This document shows, one piece after another, positions 45,164 through 56,258 of a stretch of 64,000 nucleotides of DNA. Positions within the stretch are counted from its first letter, which is position 1, and each line of letters opens with the position of its first letter. This DNA is from Euonymus europaeus. Its lineage: Eukaryota > Streptophyta > Magnoliopsida > Celastrales > Celastraceae. Position numbers and translations under genes: made by a program. Below the pieces are notes generated by a model. It was not told the origin of the DNA. It did not search any database and worked only from the letters and a program-made list of their open reading frames with translations. The DNA lies in contig OY756966.1 of assembly GCA_963580455.1 (NCBI GenBank), positions 24,307,001 to 24,371,000 of the forward strand, in the 5' to 3' direction.

Positions 45164-45552
45164 TGTTGAGGTTACTGGATCAATTGAACACAATGAAAAC
45201 GAAATCGGAAAAACAAAGTTCATGAAAACTACTCTGTTTTTATTTTTCTCAGTGTAACTACAAGTACACTCTCTCTACCTCTCTTCTCTCGTATATCATA
45301 CAATACATGCACACACACATATCTTTATATAGAAATATAAATACCAACTAAGTCAAATCATGTGCCAAACTTTGGCCAAACACGGGCTGTATTTTCAACC
45401 AAGGTGGGCAGTGCGTAGGTGTATGGTGGCTGGTGGGTTGGTGAGCTTGAATAACATGTGTGAATGCTAAACAACAAGCATTTCACTGTATGAATGCAAA
45501 ACTTGCACTGTGCAGATGGACGCTAAGATTGGCTAATGGTATGGACCCATCA
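45164..45552 (-). repeat. 5' LTR of copia element 2
   Basis: 389 bp, partner of 40518-40907, upstream of gag in the element's orientation. Confidence 0.92.
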
Positions 45553-45609
45553 CATAAGGGCCTCTCATTAATAGGGCTTAAATATGGCAAGGCCGGCCAT
45601 TGTTGCATT

Positions 45610-46139
45610 GTTTTAGTTATAATTGGGATTATGGGGATCGACATTTCTTCTCGTGATGCACGAGTAAGGACAAAAATCGAGATCTTTCCGTGACAATCAA
45701 ATCTTTAAAATCAATTAATTACTAGGATTTGGTAAAAGATTGTTTGAATTGTGCTTATATTTTTTTTCCTTGAATATGATCGATTCTATATATATTTCTC
45801 TGCATTTCTCGTCTGGACTCCTACATTGCCACAAGGCTCCATCAGCATTGATATTGATAAATAAATAAATAAATAACTATCATTATTGGTTTAAACATTA
45901 TGGATACAGTTCTATACTCTGATGAGTCACGTCACACAGCGACGGTCTGACAACCTTGCAATTCCTACACTAAAATGATACACGCACATGATTCCATTGG
46001 AGTCACGTGAATGATGACTGAGGTGCTACATCTCAACATTTGAGACGATCAAGTAAAAACACAGAGATGCTAGCATTATGTTTTCCCTTTAAAGCTTCAA
46101 GTTATATAGTTAGACTTAGCTACAAGTCTCATCAAGTCC
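45610..46139 (+). promoter_or_regulatory. Proximal upstream region of UGT copy 2
   Basis: Aligns with the region before UGT copy 1 (both contain cttctcgtgatgcacgag and a ctttaaagcttcaag block close to the ATG). A TATA-like gttatatag lies near 46101; the matching site in copy 1 reads gctatctaa. It is close to the ATG, so the leader would be very short if this box is used. Confidence 0.35.
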
Positions 46140-47540
46140 ATGGCCGCCAACAATGAGAAGCTCCACTTAGCAATGTTTCCATGGCTAGCCTTTGGTCACA
46201 TGATCCCATTCCTTGAGTTCGCCAAGTTAATAGCCGAAAAGGGTCACAAAGTCTCCTTCATTTCTACTCCAAGAAACATTGCTCGTCTCCCAAAACTCCC
46301 TCCTCACTTGTCTCCTCTCATTGACCTGGTCATACTGCCGTTGCCCCACGTCGAAAATCTCCCTGAGACTGCCGAGGCCACCGTTGACTTGCCTTTTGAC
46401 GGCGCATCGTACCTGAAAAAAGCCTACGACCTTCTCCAAGAAGCACTGACAGACTTCTTTATAACTCACAAACCCGACTGGATTATCTACGATTATGTCT
46501 CTTACTGGTTACCGGCAATAGCCAAGAAAGTCGGTATACCGACTGTGTACTTCAGTCCCTTCCTCGCCTCAACCATTTGCTTTGTCTGTCCTGCTTTAGG
46601 AGATGATGATTACCGGAACACTGCTGGAGACTTCACGGTGTCACCCAGGTGGGTCCCGTTCCCTTCCCCGGTGGCATTTCCTCCGTTCATGGCTATAAAA
46701 TTTAATGATGCCCTAATCGGTGACGAGTCAAGATCTCGTCTGCCAGAATATTACCGGTTTCGTGGAAGCATCAGAGGCGCTGATATAATAGCTATCAGAA
46801 CCCACCTTGAGTTTGAACCGGAATGGCTAGAACTCGCAGAAGATCTTAATAAGAAACCGGTTATTCCTGTCGGTTTCTTTCCTCCATCAGATGACGACTC
46901 AGTGGATGAAACCGAGCCGTGGAGGTGGATCAAAGAGTGGCTAGACAAGAAGGAGAGAGGGTCTACAGTGTACGTAGCATTCGGCAGCGAAGCAAAGTTG
47001 AGTCAAGAAGAAGTAACAGAGATAGCACTTGGGTTAGAGCTTTCCGGGTTACCATTCTTTTGGATGTTAAGGACTCATCGTGGATCATTCGACCCGGATC
47101 CGCTTCATTTGCCTGATGGGTTCTCGGAGCGAACCAAAGCATGTGGGGTTGTATGCACGAGTTGGGTGCCACAACTCAAGATCATAGGTCATGACTCCGT
47201 TGGCGGGTACTTGACTCACTCGGGTTGGGGCTCAGTGATTGAGGCGCTTAGGTTTGGTAGAGCTCTTGTTCTTTTGAGCTGCTTTGCTGACCAGGGACGA
47301 AACGCTAAGGTATTTGAGGAGAAGAAAATTGGGTATCCGGTACCGAGGAACGACGACGATGGATTGTTCGCGAGGAACTCAGTTGCTGAATCACTGAGAC
47401 TTGTTATGCTGGAACAAGAAGGAAAGGTTTACAAGGAGAAAGCCAAGGAAATGAGCAAGTTGTTTGGTGACAAGGAAAAACAGAGCTTCTGCATGAATAA
47501 CTTTTTGGATCACCTTAATGCCTATAAACGTGATCATTAA
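46140..47540 (+). CDS. UGT91-type UDP-glycosyltransferase (intact copy 2)
   Basis: An intronless 466-residue frame, the usual size for plant family 1 glycosyltransferases. The N-terminal acceptor domain has FPWLAFGHMIPF, with His at the catalytic-base position, and IIYDYVSYWLP, with a candidate partner Asp. The C-terminal PSPG box begins SWVPQLKIIGHDSVGGYLTH and ends FADQ, keeping the Trp, His, Glu and Asp-Gln sugar-donor contacts. THSGW replaces the more common THCGW, as in many UGT91 members. The family is cytosolic and often extends the sugar chain of flavonoid or terpenoid glycosides. Sugar donor and acceptor cannot be read from sequence. It is probably the only working copy of the pair, and its distal promoter has been displaced about 5.6 kb by transposons. 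Confidence 0.93.
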   Translation: MAANNEKLHLAMFPWLAFGHMIPFLEFAKLIAEKGHKVSFISTPRNIARLPKLPPHLSPLIDLVILPLPHVENLPETAEATVDLPFDGASYLKKAYDLLQEALTDFFITHKPDWIIYDYVSYWLPAIAKKVGIPTVYFSPFLASTICFVCPALGDDDYRNTAGDFTVSPRWVPFPSPVAFPPFMAIKFNDALIGDESRSRLPEYYRFRGSIRGADIIAIRTHLEFEPEWLELAEDLNKKPVIPVGFFPPSDDDSVDETEPWRWIKEWLDKKERGSTVYVAFGSEAKLSQEEVTEIALGLELSGLPFFWMLRTHRGSFDPDPLHLPDGFSERTKACGVVCTSWVPQLKIIGHDSVGGYLTHSGWGSVIEALRFGRALVLLSCFADQGRNAKVFEEKKIGYPVPRNDDDGLFARNSVAESLRLVMLEQEGKVYKEKAKEMSKLFGDKEKQSFCMNNFLDHLNAYKRDH

Positions 47541-47578
47541 GCACAGCTTTGAATTACGTAAAATGTTAATAATTAATC

Positions 47579-49983
47579 CAATCTTGAAGAAACATAAGTT
47601 TCACTAGACTCCACCGGGGGTAGAGAGGGAGGGAGAGAGAGTTGTGTAAACTGAACCTGAAAGGGGAAACGAAAACACAAATCAAACACTCGATTTCTAT
47701 ATATTCAGTGCACAGCAGACAACTATTTTTCCAATATAAGTACCACTGTCGTTCTGCAACATTTGCAATTTTGATAGGATGCGCAACACTCGCTATTTGC
47801 TTCTCTACCAGTTGTTTAGTGGTTACTCTTGGTTGTCACGGGCGCGGTGGCACATCAGAAATCTGAACTGGAAACAAGTTTTCAAAATTTAAGATGACTA
47901 AAAAGAATTCAAGAAGCAATACTATTATATTTACAGGTACTTTACCTCATAGAGATCCTCTCAAAAAAATTTGCCTGGACAGGTAGAGAAGAAACCATCA
48001 TTTGCTTAAATAGTCAGAGAGTGAAAGAAATAGAATACCAAAATATTCTAATTGGTATGCCCATATTACTTTCATGTGAATTTGCAGGGGGCTTTCTACC
48101 CTTGGAAGAAGTTAGAACATTCTTTGTTCGCAGCATCGACATTTGTAGAAACAACCACAACTACAACTCCTTTGATCTACTCAATTACATCAGTGAGCCT
48201 CTTGAAATCATTCAAACTGAGGTAAATATAAGAGGAAATTTCATAAATAAAAGAGACCCAAACCCAAGACTGTCCTTATAAATAGCAGCATTACGGCGTT
48301 CATCAGTGTGATATGCTCTACTTGTAGATTATCTACAAAGATGGTGCTTGAAAATCTTCTACAAGATTACCATAGAAGAATTAATTGTACGATTCTTTCT
48401 TTAAGACATAAATGAGTCAACTGACCGATACTGCCCATGAAATGCAGATAGCCTTGTCCCAGATGGATGGACGCATCTTAAAAGTACTCATATGAACATA
48501 ATTCGAAATTTTAATCAGGCAATATGATTTTGGACAGACTTTGAATGTTCCCTTTACAAGCATATAATTGCTAATATACTTTATTTCAGTATATGGTGAA
48601 CCATACAAATGGCGATATCACATATTTTAAGCTTTTCATTAGGGTTACGTCAGTCCCAGATTGCCAGATATATATGAATATGCTCACTGTAAACCAACAT
48701 CACTGGAATTGGACTCCGTAAAATTATACACAAATTTTGACAATGAAACTTCCTATTTTTGAATTTCTCCATTCATTTGTTTTGTTCCTTAAAAACTTAA
48801 CCATGCCCAAATCAATAATTGTTTACCCAATCAACCTGTTGCGTACTTGATTTCATCCTGACCTCATTGACAATATCTCTTCACGTCCCCTTTGTTCTCC
48901 TTCTTCCGTAATTTCCACCAAGTATTGTAACCTACTGAAAAAGCACCCAACATAGTTTTTTTGGCCGAAACATAATAGATTAAGTAAATAACAACAAAAA
49001 GAAGGGATGCTGAACGTAATTCCCAGTAACCTGCCTACATTTACACTGTCTACTGCATAATTCTGTCCTAAAGAGATTAAATTTATTTCAGGATCATACA
49101 ATTCCTTCCATTGAAAAAAATGGTACAACTAGAAGTACTTAGGAAATGGTTGTACAATTCATGACTTTTGAGTGGGTGGTATCCAGTTCAGTGGAGGAGG
49201 AAATCAAAGGATGGACATAGAATAAATTTTTTTAAGACAGCCAAAAACATGTTCGCTACACTGCCATGGTATGGATAATGTTTTCTCCAAACTGAAAAAT
49301 GTGCAACTTCAGTAAAAAAAAAGGTGGCATCCACGTACCTACTGTAACCTTTGGCATCTGGCAACTGATAAGCATCCACATGTCCAATGGTCCCAATGAT
49401 TGCTTACGCAACTATCATCCATCTCTAATTCATGAAATAAAGAAATATGAACCATGTTTTTCTTCAAGATCTTGTAGGAATTCCGGGTAGCTACATTTAC
49501 ACCAGAAATAAGGAAATATCAATCGTTTGTTTTAAGAAAGTTTTTGGAAACTTGAAGCCTTCATTCTTCAAAAAATATATAAAAAAATGAAAAGGCTCAA
49601 AGAACTATTCTAGTCACCATTATTTGATGAAACACAATGATTAAACATAATAACTAAAAAATAATTATAACAATTTGATTAAGAAAATAAATCTGAAAGA
49701 CCAACATCAACATTATTGTGCTGGAGTGCAAGCTGTACAGAGAATATATATGGTCACCTGCCTGTTAGATTGATCTGCAAAACATATTTGCTTGATGTGG
49801 CGCAGCAGCTAATTAAACCAGCAGCTCCTCACAATAGGCTGATGAGACACTGTCTACTGACAGAGTGAGACTGCCAGTGCCAACGAAACAAATGCGCCAA
49901 GTCTATGACATTGATGGCCACAATTAGAAAGAAAGTCAAGTGGGATAGCCTTTTTCCTTGTGAAAAACTACCAATTTAATATC
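47579..49983. other. Intergenic DNA, no gene seen
   Basis: About 2.4 kb with only short frames on either strand. The part next to 49984 is probably the 3' UTR of the PPR gene. I recognise no protein or element here. Confidence 0.45.
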
Positions 49984-52710
49984 TCATGTCCCATCAAGTC
50001 CCTTAATCAACATTTCATACGTTCCAGATTGAATATGGCAACCTCTTTTCTCCATTATGCCCAGTAGTTCGGAACAAAAATGAGTAAGGCCCCTCCTGAG
50101 TAATCCTTCAATTAGAATTTTCCAAGCTACCTCATCATCATTATACCCCATATTAAGCAAAGTACAGAAAATTGCTTTAGCGTTCTCTTTGTTTCCATTG
50201 TCATAAAGCCCATTGACAAGCACCTTAACAGACTCAAGGTGTGGTAACTGGCCTTGCAGCATCATAGCGTCCACCACCTTCACTGCTTCAGCATGCATCT
50301 CGAGTTTGCAGCAACAATGAAGAAGAGAGTTATAAGTCTCCTCAATAGGAGAAAATCCCTTTTCTTTCATATGAATAAATAACCTCTGGGCCACTTCCAA
50401 GCGCCCCACTTTGCAAAGCCCTTTAATGATCTGATTGTAAGTGTTAGCATTTGGCAAACAACCATGTGCAAGCATTCTCCCAAAGAGCTCCAAAGCAAGT
50501 TCAAAGTCCATAGTTTTCCACACATCTGCAGTGTCAACGTGGTTGACATTTGAAACCAAAAGAGGATCTACATGATCGATAGTACCTTTCATCCCCTGTT
50601 CCTTCAAGAGGTGTTTGATTAAAAAAGCATAGGTATGTTGAGAAGGCTCGCAACCAGCATCAAACATGCGCTTGAGAACATCAAAGGCAGAACATAATAA
50701 TCCCAAACATCCATATGCATTAATTAACAATGTGTATGCAAGAAAATCTGGCACAACTCCCTCTTCAATCATCTTAGCCATCACATCCTCTGCTTCCCTT
50801 AATTTTCCTATACTGCAATATGCGTGAATAAATGCAGTGTAAGTTTTTAGATCAGGCTTACATCCTAAGGAAACCATCACGTTGAGCATTCCTTCAGCAT
50901 GATCAAAGTCACCTTCCTTCAACATTTGATTGATGAGGATTGTGTATGTGTGGACCGTGGACTTCACTCCCATTTTCATCATCTTTTCTACCATAGATGA
51001 TGCTTCCTGTACTTTTCTGTCTTTGCACAGCCCATCTATCAGAGCATTGTAAGTGCTTGAGTTCAGTAAGCAATCCTCGGTAAGCATTCTTTCAAACAGC
51101 AAAAGGGCATTGCCTGTTTTCCCAATTTTGCAATATCCATCAACCAAAGCCGTAAACATAATTGCATTCGGCCTGATGCCTTTTTCCTTAAGAGAATCAA
51201 ATAGAACATAAGCTTCATCTATCTTCTTTTGTTTACAGAGACTGTGAATTAAAATACCATAAGTTTGTTCGTCAGGAACCAAATCATTTCCATTCATCAA
51301 ATCAAGCAATCTATACGCACTATCAAAGTGACCAGCTCTAAACTGCCCCTGGATTAATGTATTATAAGTCACCAGGTTTGGCGAAAGCTTATATTCAAGC
51401 ATTTTATTCAATAGAGCCATAGCCCTGTGCACATCTTTTTTTCTACAAAAGCCACATATTAATTCATTATATGTCCGAGCATTTAGACTGCAATTACTGG
51501 ATTCCATCAATTGCAAGATTTCGGTTGCAGCATCCAACATGCCCTGCTTGCAATATCCATCAATGAGTGCATTATATGTAACTACAGTTGGAACCAAACC
51601 TTTCTCTGACATCCCATCTAGCATCCTTCTTGCCTCATCAAGTCTCTTATCTTTACACATACTGTCAATGAGAATGGTGTAAGTACGTACATTTGGTTCG
51701 CAACCTTTCTCGCTCATTTCTTTAAAAAAAATCATTGCTTCCTGTTTCCTACCTATCTCACACAAGGCACTTATAATTACAGTATAAGTCCTCACAGTCG
51801 GATTGCAATCATCCTCCCCCATTTTTCCAAACAACTCAATAGCCTCATCAACCCGCCCAGCCTCACAGAGCCCATGTATAAGCTGTGTGTAAGAAACCTC
51901 ATTCCTTCGACAACCCTTTCTAGGCATATATTCAAAAACCTTACGTGCATTGTTTACATCTTTACTCCTACAATGCCCCAATATCAAGGAAGTATATGTA
52001 TGCGTATCCGGGTTCAAACCCGCTTGAAAAATCTTGCATACATACAAACCAGCCTCAACTACATTACCCAACTTACAATAGCCATTAACCATTGTGTTAA
52101 AAGTATATATATTAGGCCCTACCACATCATCCAACATTTCCGCATACACGCTCCTCATTTCATCAATCATTAAAAATCTTGCTAACGACATTAACAGCGT
52201 ATTATAACTCATAAGATTAAGCTTAAACTGAAAATTACCATCAGCTTTATTCATTTTCCTTAAAAAATCCAAAACAAACCGCATATCATCGATGGAATCC
52301 GAAGCTTTGATCATTGAAATGCGGATTTTCTGGGCATCAACAACAAACTTATTGGAAACCAATATGTTTAACAATAACGAGTGCGTTTGGACTGTGTGCT
52401 TGAACATAGGTCTCTGCGCGAGATGGTAGAAGAACTGGAGGGCAATCTGGGGATTGAGAGAGGGGCTGGCGAAGACGGAGGTGACATGGGATGGAGATAT
52501 GGAGGGAATAAGTTTTCCAAGAGAGGGATGCTTTTGCCAATTTAATTGGGAGAGGATTGAAAGGATCTGAGAGGAGTGATCGGGAGAGGGTTCCGACTCC
52601 ACGGACAGAGGAACGACGGAGGAGGATGTCGTTAACGGTTGTTTGCGAAGGATGTGCTGAAGGAGGACAAACTCACCTGGAGCGAACACATTTGCAGTCT
52701 TTTTTCTCAT
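49984..52710 (-). CDS. P-type pentatricopeptide repeat protein (At5g65560-like)
   Basis: A single-exon frame of 908 residues, like most P-class PPR genes. From about residue 160 to the end it is a string of 35-residue repeats of the type TYTILIDSMCKDKRLDEARR and TYNALIDGYCKQGMLDAA, without C-terminal E or DYW domains. The arrangement, length and several segments (PNIYTFNTMVNGYCKLGNV, EPSQHTYAFLIKHLL) resemble Arabidopsis At5g65560 (915 residues). P-type PPRs bind organelle RNA and assist its processing, stability or translation. The RNA target is unknown. The N-terminus may carry an organelle-targeting peptide, but this is not obvious. The ATG at 52710 is the first in frame. Confidence 0.93.
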   Translation of the reverse strand: MRKKTANVFAPGEFVLLQHILRKQPLTTSSSVVPLSVESEPSPDHSSQILSILSQLNWQKHPSLGKLIPSISPSHVTSVFASPSLNPQIALQFFYHLAQRPMFKHTVQTHSLLLNILVSNKFVVDAQKIRISMIKASDSIDDMRFVLDFLRKMNKADGNFQFKLNLMSYNTLLMSLARFLMIDEMRSVYAEMLDDVVGPNIYTFNTMVNGYCKLGNVVEAGLYVCKIFQAGLNPDTHTYTSLILGHCRSKDVNNARKVFEYMPRKGCRRNEVSYTQLIHGLCEAGRVDEAIELFGKMGEDDCNPTVRTYTVIISALCEIGRKQEAMIFFKEMSEKGCEPNVRTYTILIDSMCKDKRLDEARRMLDGMSEKGLVPTVVTYNALIDGYCKQGMLDAATEILQLMESSNCSLNARTYNELICGFCRKKDVHRAMALLNKMLEYKLSPNLVTYNTLIQGQFRAGHFDSAYRLLDLMNGNDLVPDEQTYGILIHSLCKQKKIDEAYVLFDSLKEKGIRPNAIMFTALVDGYCKIGKTGNALLLFERMLTEDCLLNSSTYNALIDGLCKDRKVQEASSMVEKMMKMGVKSTVHTYTILINQMLKEGDFDHAEGMLNVMVSLGCKPDLKTYTAFIHAYCSIGKLREAEDVMAKMIEEGVVPDFLAYTLLINAYGCLGLLCSAFDVLKRMFDAGCEPSQHTYAFLIKHLLKEQGMKGTIDHVDPLLVSNVNHVDTADVWKTMDFELALELFGRMLAHGCLPNANTYNQIIKGLCKVGRLEVAQRLFIHMKEKGFSPIEETYNSLLHCCCKLEMHAEAVKVVDAMMLQGQLPHLESVKVLVNGLYDNGNKENAKAIFCTLLNMGYNDDEVAWKILIEGLLRRGLTHFCSELLGIMEKRGCHIQSGTYEMLIKGLDGT

Positions 52711-52872
52711 TCTGCCGGATCAGACGGTTCTGAAGGCTCCATCATTTCGCTTGGCGCATGTCTCCGCGGTTCTGTGTATCTAGGAAGAAAATGCAGCGAC
52801 TCCGGTGAAGCAATATAGAGGAAGCTCCAGAAGAGAATTGGAGGCGTTCTGGGGTTCGATTTGGTTGGGGAT

Positions 52873-52918
52873 GGAGCTTGGAGCTTGGAGCTTGGAGCTT
52901 GGAGCTTAGAGCTTGGAC
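52873..52918. repeat. 7-bp minisatellite (ggagctt)n upstream of the PPR gene
   Basis: About six tandem ggagctt units (one variant agagctt) about 160 bp upstream of the PPR start codon. It would lie in the leader or core promoter and could vary in length. Confidence 0.85.
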
Positions 52919-54470
52919 CATTGTTTAGGTTATGAGTTCCACCCATGGGCCTCGTACGTATTACCCAAACATTTACTCATTTCCGCTTGTTCCAAAAAAA
53001 TGACGTCCTATATATCTTTATTGGGATTTATGTAAGAATTTTTCTTTTTAACAAATGCATTCTGCGACATAATTTTTTTACATATTCTTTGAACAAATAA
53101 TAAAAATCAAATAGTATCTTATGTTCTCATATTATTTTTAGAAACATTTATATTTTCAATATTGGTTACAAACATCAATTTCAAAAGGAATTGTCTTAAA
53201 ATACATTCTTTAGTCTTACATACACATTCCTTTTACGAACATTCCTTCCGTAAGTACATTGGTGTTCTCCGCCATTGGTGAGGGTTTATCTATGATATCC
53301 TGTGGCTAAGTCATTTTATCAAAAAACATTCCTTCCGTAATCTTCTTCCTAACATTCCTCATCCTCATCTTTGATAAAAAAAAAACAATAATAATAATTA
53401 AACATTCTTAAAAGAAAAAGTACAATTAGGCCACCGAAAGATGGAGTTATTTGTAATTAGGTCATTCACCGAGAAAAAAATTCAATTTTCAATCACTCAT
53501 TTTTCCAATTTAATCAATTGGGTTATTCCGATCCAATTTTTCGATAACCGAAGCTAACGTGCAACGATTTTGATAATGTGGATGATATGACGTGGCATTT
53601 GAGCTAACGTGGATCTATTTTTATTTTTTTTAAAAAAATATTTTCTAAAGATTTACTCAAAATTATGCATTTAGGATTTTTTACTTTCTCTCTCCTTCAC
53701 CAATCACCACTAGGGGTGTAAACGAGCCGAGCTTTGAGGTGCTCGAGCTCGGCTCGTTAAAAGCTCGAATAGTGATTTGGGGTGTTTGTTGGAGATCTTT
53801 TATGCTAGGTAGATCTGGTTTGTTCAATATTTAGATAATTTAACTGATAGATAGTTGAATGAATTCATTTTGAAAGACTTTCAAATTTTCGAATTCAGTT
53901 TATTGGGTTTCTTTATTCTCAGGTCTATGGGTACATTTGCCCCTTTCTTCGTCAGGTATTTTATTTTTTTGTTTTTTCTTTTGGTTTTCGCTTGCCCAGG
54001 TGGTTATAATTCTGGGTAAAAAAAATGAATATAAAACCCAAAACAGTACATGACTTCATGACAACAGTAGAGATCTCTGCACCACAAAACATTAGAATTA
54101 TGAATGTGCAAAGTTCAGTTTTTATTGCCATTATTTTTTGTACTTCATGTGCGTGAGTTGGTGACCATATTATTCTACCAAATGTACTTGATGTATATAG
54201 ACATTGAGAATATTGCTCTGCCGATTATCCTAATTAATTTTTTGTAATTTGGTTTTCATAATAACTGATGTAGAGATGTTTATACTTCTGACATTTTCTA
54301 AGTGGGTTGATTGACTTTGTAAATTGTAATGTTATGTTATTGTACGGCATGTTCTGCCATTTGGTGAAGTTTATGCCATAGGGTTTTGTTTCCTTGAAAC
54401 ACAATTGTGGAACCTGCAGATAAATGTATGGAATAACATGTGTGCATTGATACTTTATCACTGAACAAAA
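52919..54470. other. Intergenic DNA with a transposon-end-like fragment
   Basis: No gene. Near 53712 the sequence taggggtgtaaacgagccgag, followed by gctcgagctcggctcg, looks like the end of the short TAGGGGTGTAAACGAGC-type elements common in plants. The opposite end was not found. Confidence 0.4.
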
Positions 54471-55999
54471 TCTACTAATGATTTATAATTAAAAGAGGGG
54501 AGCATAATGCAAGCATGAAAAAATTAGAAAAATTTTGAAGGAGAGGAGCAAGCTCTTAGACGTTACAAAATATCAGGATGTGATAAGGTATTTGCTAATC
54601 TGAGTAGTTTCCAGACCAAGGATGCTGCATTTAGGGCAATTGGGAGCCGGTGGATGGTGCCATGGAAGGCAGAGACCATTCTGCAGGTAAGCACTACCAG
54701 GATAACTCTGGACCATTCTTGGTCATGTATTTTCATCAATTGTATTTGCTTCTTCTGTTTATATTCATGCGTTGTTTTTCCCAATTGCATGGTTTATGAA
54801 TTTTGATTTGAGTTTCTTGGTTTCTCCATACATAGGTCCAAGGTACCCATCATATAATTAATGGAGTATTTTCTTCAATTCAAATTTTTTTATTTGGATT
54901 GTTTTCATGACTTTCGTTTTGTGTGTTGTTGTCTCGATTTGTATGTTTTAAGAATTTCGATTGAGAACATCTATGCACTTATCATTCCCATTTTTTAAAC
55001 AAAAACTTCAGGCATGTAAGGGATGAAACCAATGATATAGAAATGGATTTGCTGGAATTTTTTTACTGATTGTTGCGTGTTCTCGTAGACTTGCAACTGA
55101 ATTCGCATCTATTTTACTGATGTTGCGCTTATGATGGTAATTGGTTGTCGCCAATCTAATTGATAGTGAGTTTATGTCCTATCTTCTTTACTGATTGATT
55201 TATCTTTGATTACCCGATCGCAGATTTCTCTTCACTTGCCATATGGTCTTCCTCTCTCGGGCACACAGTCTTCGAGACAGCTGAGTTTGTTATTTTCGTT
55301 GTGTTTTATTGGAGGGTTAAGACTTGAGAGTTGGAGGACATAAAAGATCCAATTTGGTATTTTAGCTACCATGGATTCCGACTTCCAAGTGCGCTCATGG
55401 TGACGAGGTGGTTGCCAGTCTAAATTGATGGTGAGTTAATGTGCTACCTTCTTTACTACTCTCAGACAAGTAGAATATACTGGAGCCTAGGTTGCTCTTA
55501 ATTCCCTATCCGAAACATCAATATGTGGTAGAATTCGCTCTTTACCTGCACTATATAATGCTTCCATACACTCATATAATGCTTTCCTAAGTGACAATTG
55601 CAGCAATATTAGCAGGAAACAACCCTTACTATGTCAAAGGCCTCCAAGATGTTGACAGCTGATTATGTTTTACGTTTTTTTCTTTTTCGTTTCTAAAATA
55701 TATACTTAGTGGGATGTGTTTGATAATTCTTATGACGTCTACATTTAAACTATATTATTTTCCTTTTTGGTTTTAGAGAAAACAGTGACCATGAAAAGGA
55801 TGCAATGGATATTGAGTTATTGAGATGAGATTTCTTGCGATGTTTGTTTAAGATGATGATCTCATAATTAAATGAACAAATTCTCTGCCTTTTCACAGAA
55901 TTGAGTCTCAAGTATGCTATAATATAGTTTAAAATTAAAATTATAATGTAATTAAAAACTAAAATGTAATCACGCGCAACGCAGGGACATGTCTCCTAG
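54471..55999 (+). mobile_element. Short Helitron-like element
   Basis: It starts TCTACTAATGATTTATAATT after a host A and ends with a GC-rich segment (cacgcgcaacgcagggacat) and CTAG before a host T, fitting A|T insertion. 1.53 kb, no helicase frame. A short block resembling 'gatggtgagttaatgtgctaccttctttact' (seen here in parts: gatagtgagtttatgtcctatcttctttact-like) occurs twice, near 55165 and 55430. The hairpin is imperfect, so confidence is moderate. Confidence 0.5.
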
Positions 56000-56258
56000 T
56001 AAATGGAAAAATGGATTCTAGAGGAAAATATTTGCTTCACCCGACCTGGTGTTTATTTTTCGTCTCATAGCATGTAAAGTGCTTGAGGTTGATATGTACA
56101 GATGCAATGAATTATAACGAAATCACTCCTTTATTTTATGAGGGTCCTTAAGCTACTTGAGGGCCTCAAAACCTTACAATGTCAAAACACAGAGTCAGGC
56201 CACCGTGCCTCTAAGATGAAGCTGAGATCAAACTAGCCCGAGCATAGAGCCTCACTCC

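Larger units (their letters stand above)
40518..45552 (-). mobile_element. Older Tnt1-like copia retrotransposon, copy 2, nested in a hAT-like element
   Basis: 5.03 kb with LTRs at 40518-40907 and 45164-45552 and a perfect CATAA target duplication (40513-40517 and 45553-45557). The internal region is a close relative of copia 1, but the LTRs are longer and share mainly the ends (tgttgagg, acccatca). The LTRs differ at about 12 sites plus an indel (about 3%), so it is older than copia 1. The initiator-Met primer-binding site lies beside the right LTR (tctgatacca, 45151-45160, continuing). Confidence 0.94.
39967..45601. mobile_element. hAT-like element in the UGT copy 2 upstream region, itself interrupted by copia 2
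   Basis: Comparison with copy 1 shows extra DNA beginning caggcctggctctgag at 39967 and ending aaggccggccatt at 45601. The flanks are gttgcact (39959-39966) and gttgcatt (45602-45609), an 8-bp duplication with one mismatch. Ends of the CAGGGCCGGC kind and 8-bp duplications point to a hAT-type non-autonomous element. Without the copia insertion it would be about 600 bp. No transposase is present. Confidence 0.6.
39785..47578 (+). repeat. Duplicated UGT locus, copy 2
   Basis: Partner of 25420-32904. Its 5' flank is interrupted by transposons between 39967 and 45601. The flanking homology (ttcccattagctttgc near 39872; cttctcgtgatgcacgag near 45645) resumes cleanly on either side. Confidence 0.85.

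Noticed and set aside
26140..46140. Start codons of the two UGT copies are exactly 20,000 bp apart
   Set aside because: The distance is the sum of two unrelated transposons, a Helitron and spacer, so the round number is a coincidence.
52707..52946. ORF with repeated SKLQAPS upstream of the PPR gene
   Set aside because: It is a by-product of the 7-bp minisatellite and has no recognisable protein.
53390..53640. Repeat-like block with 'caattaggccacc' and 'aattaggtcattcacc' phrases
   Set aside because: Similar phrases are frequent in plant intergenic DNA, but no ends, target duplications or second copy could be defined here.
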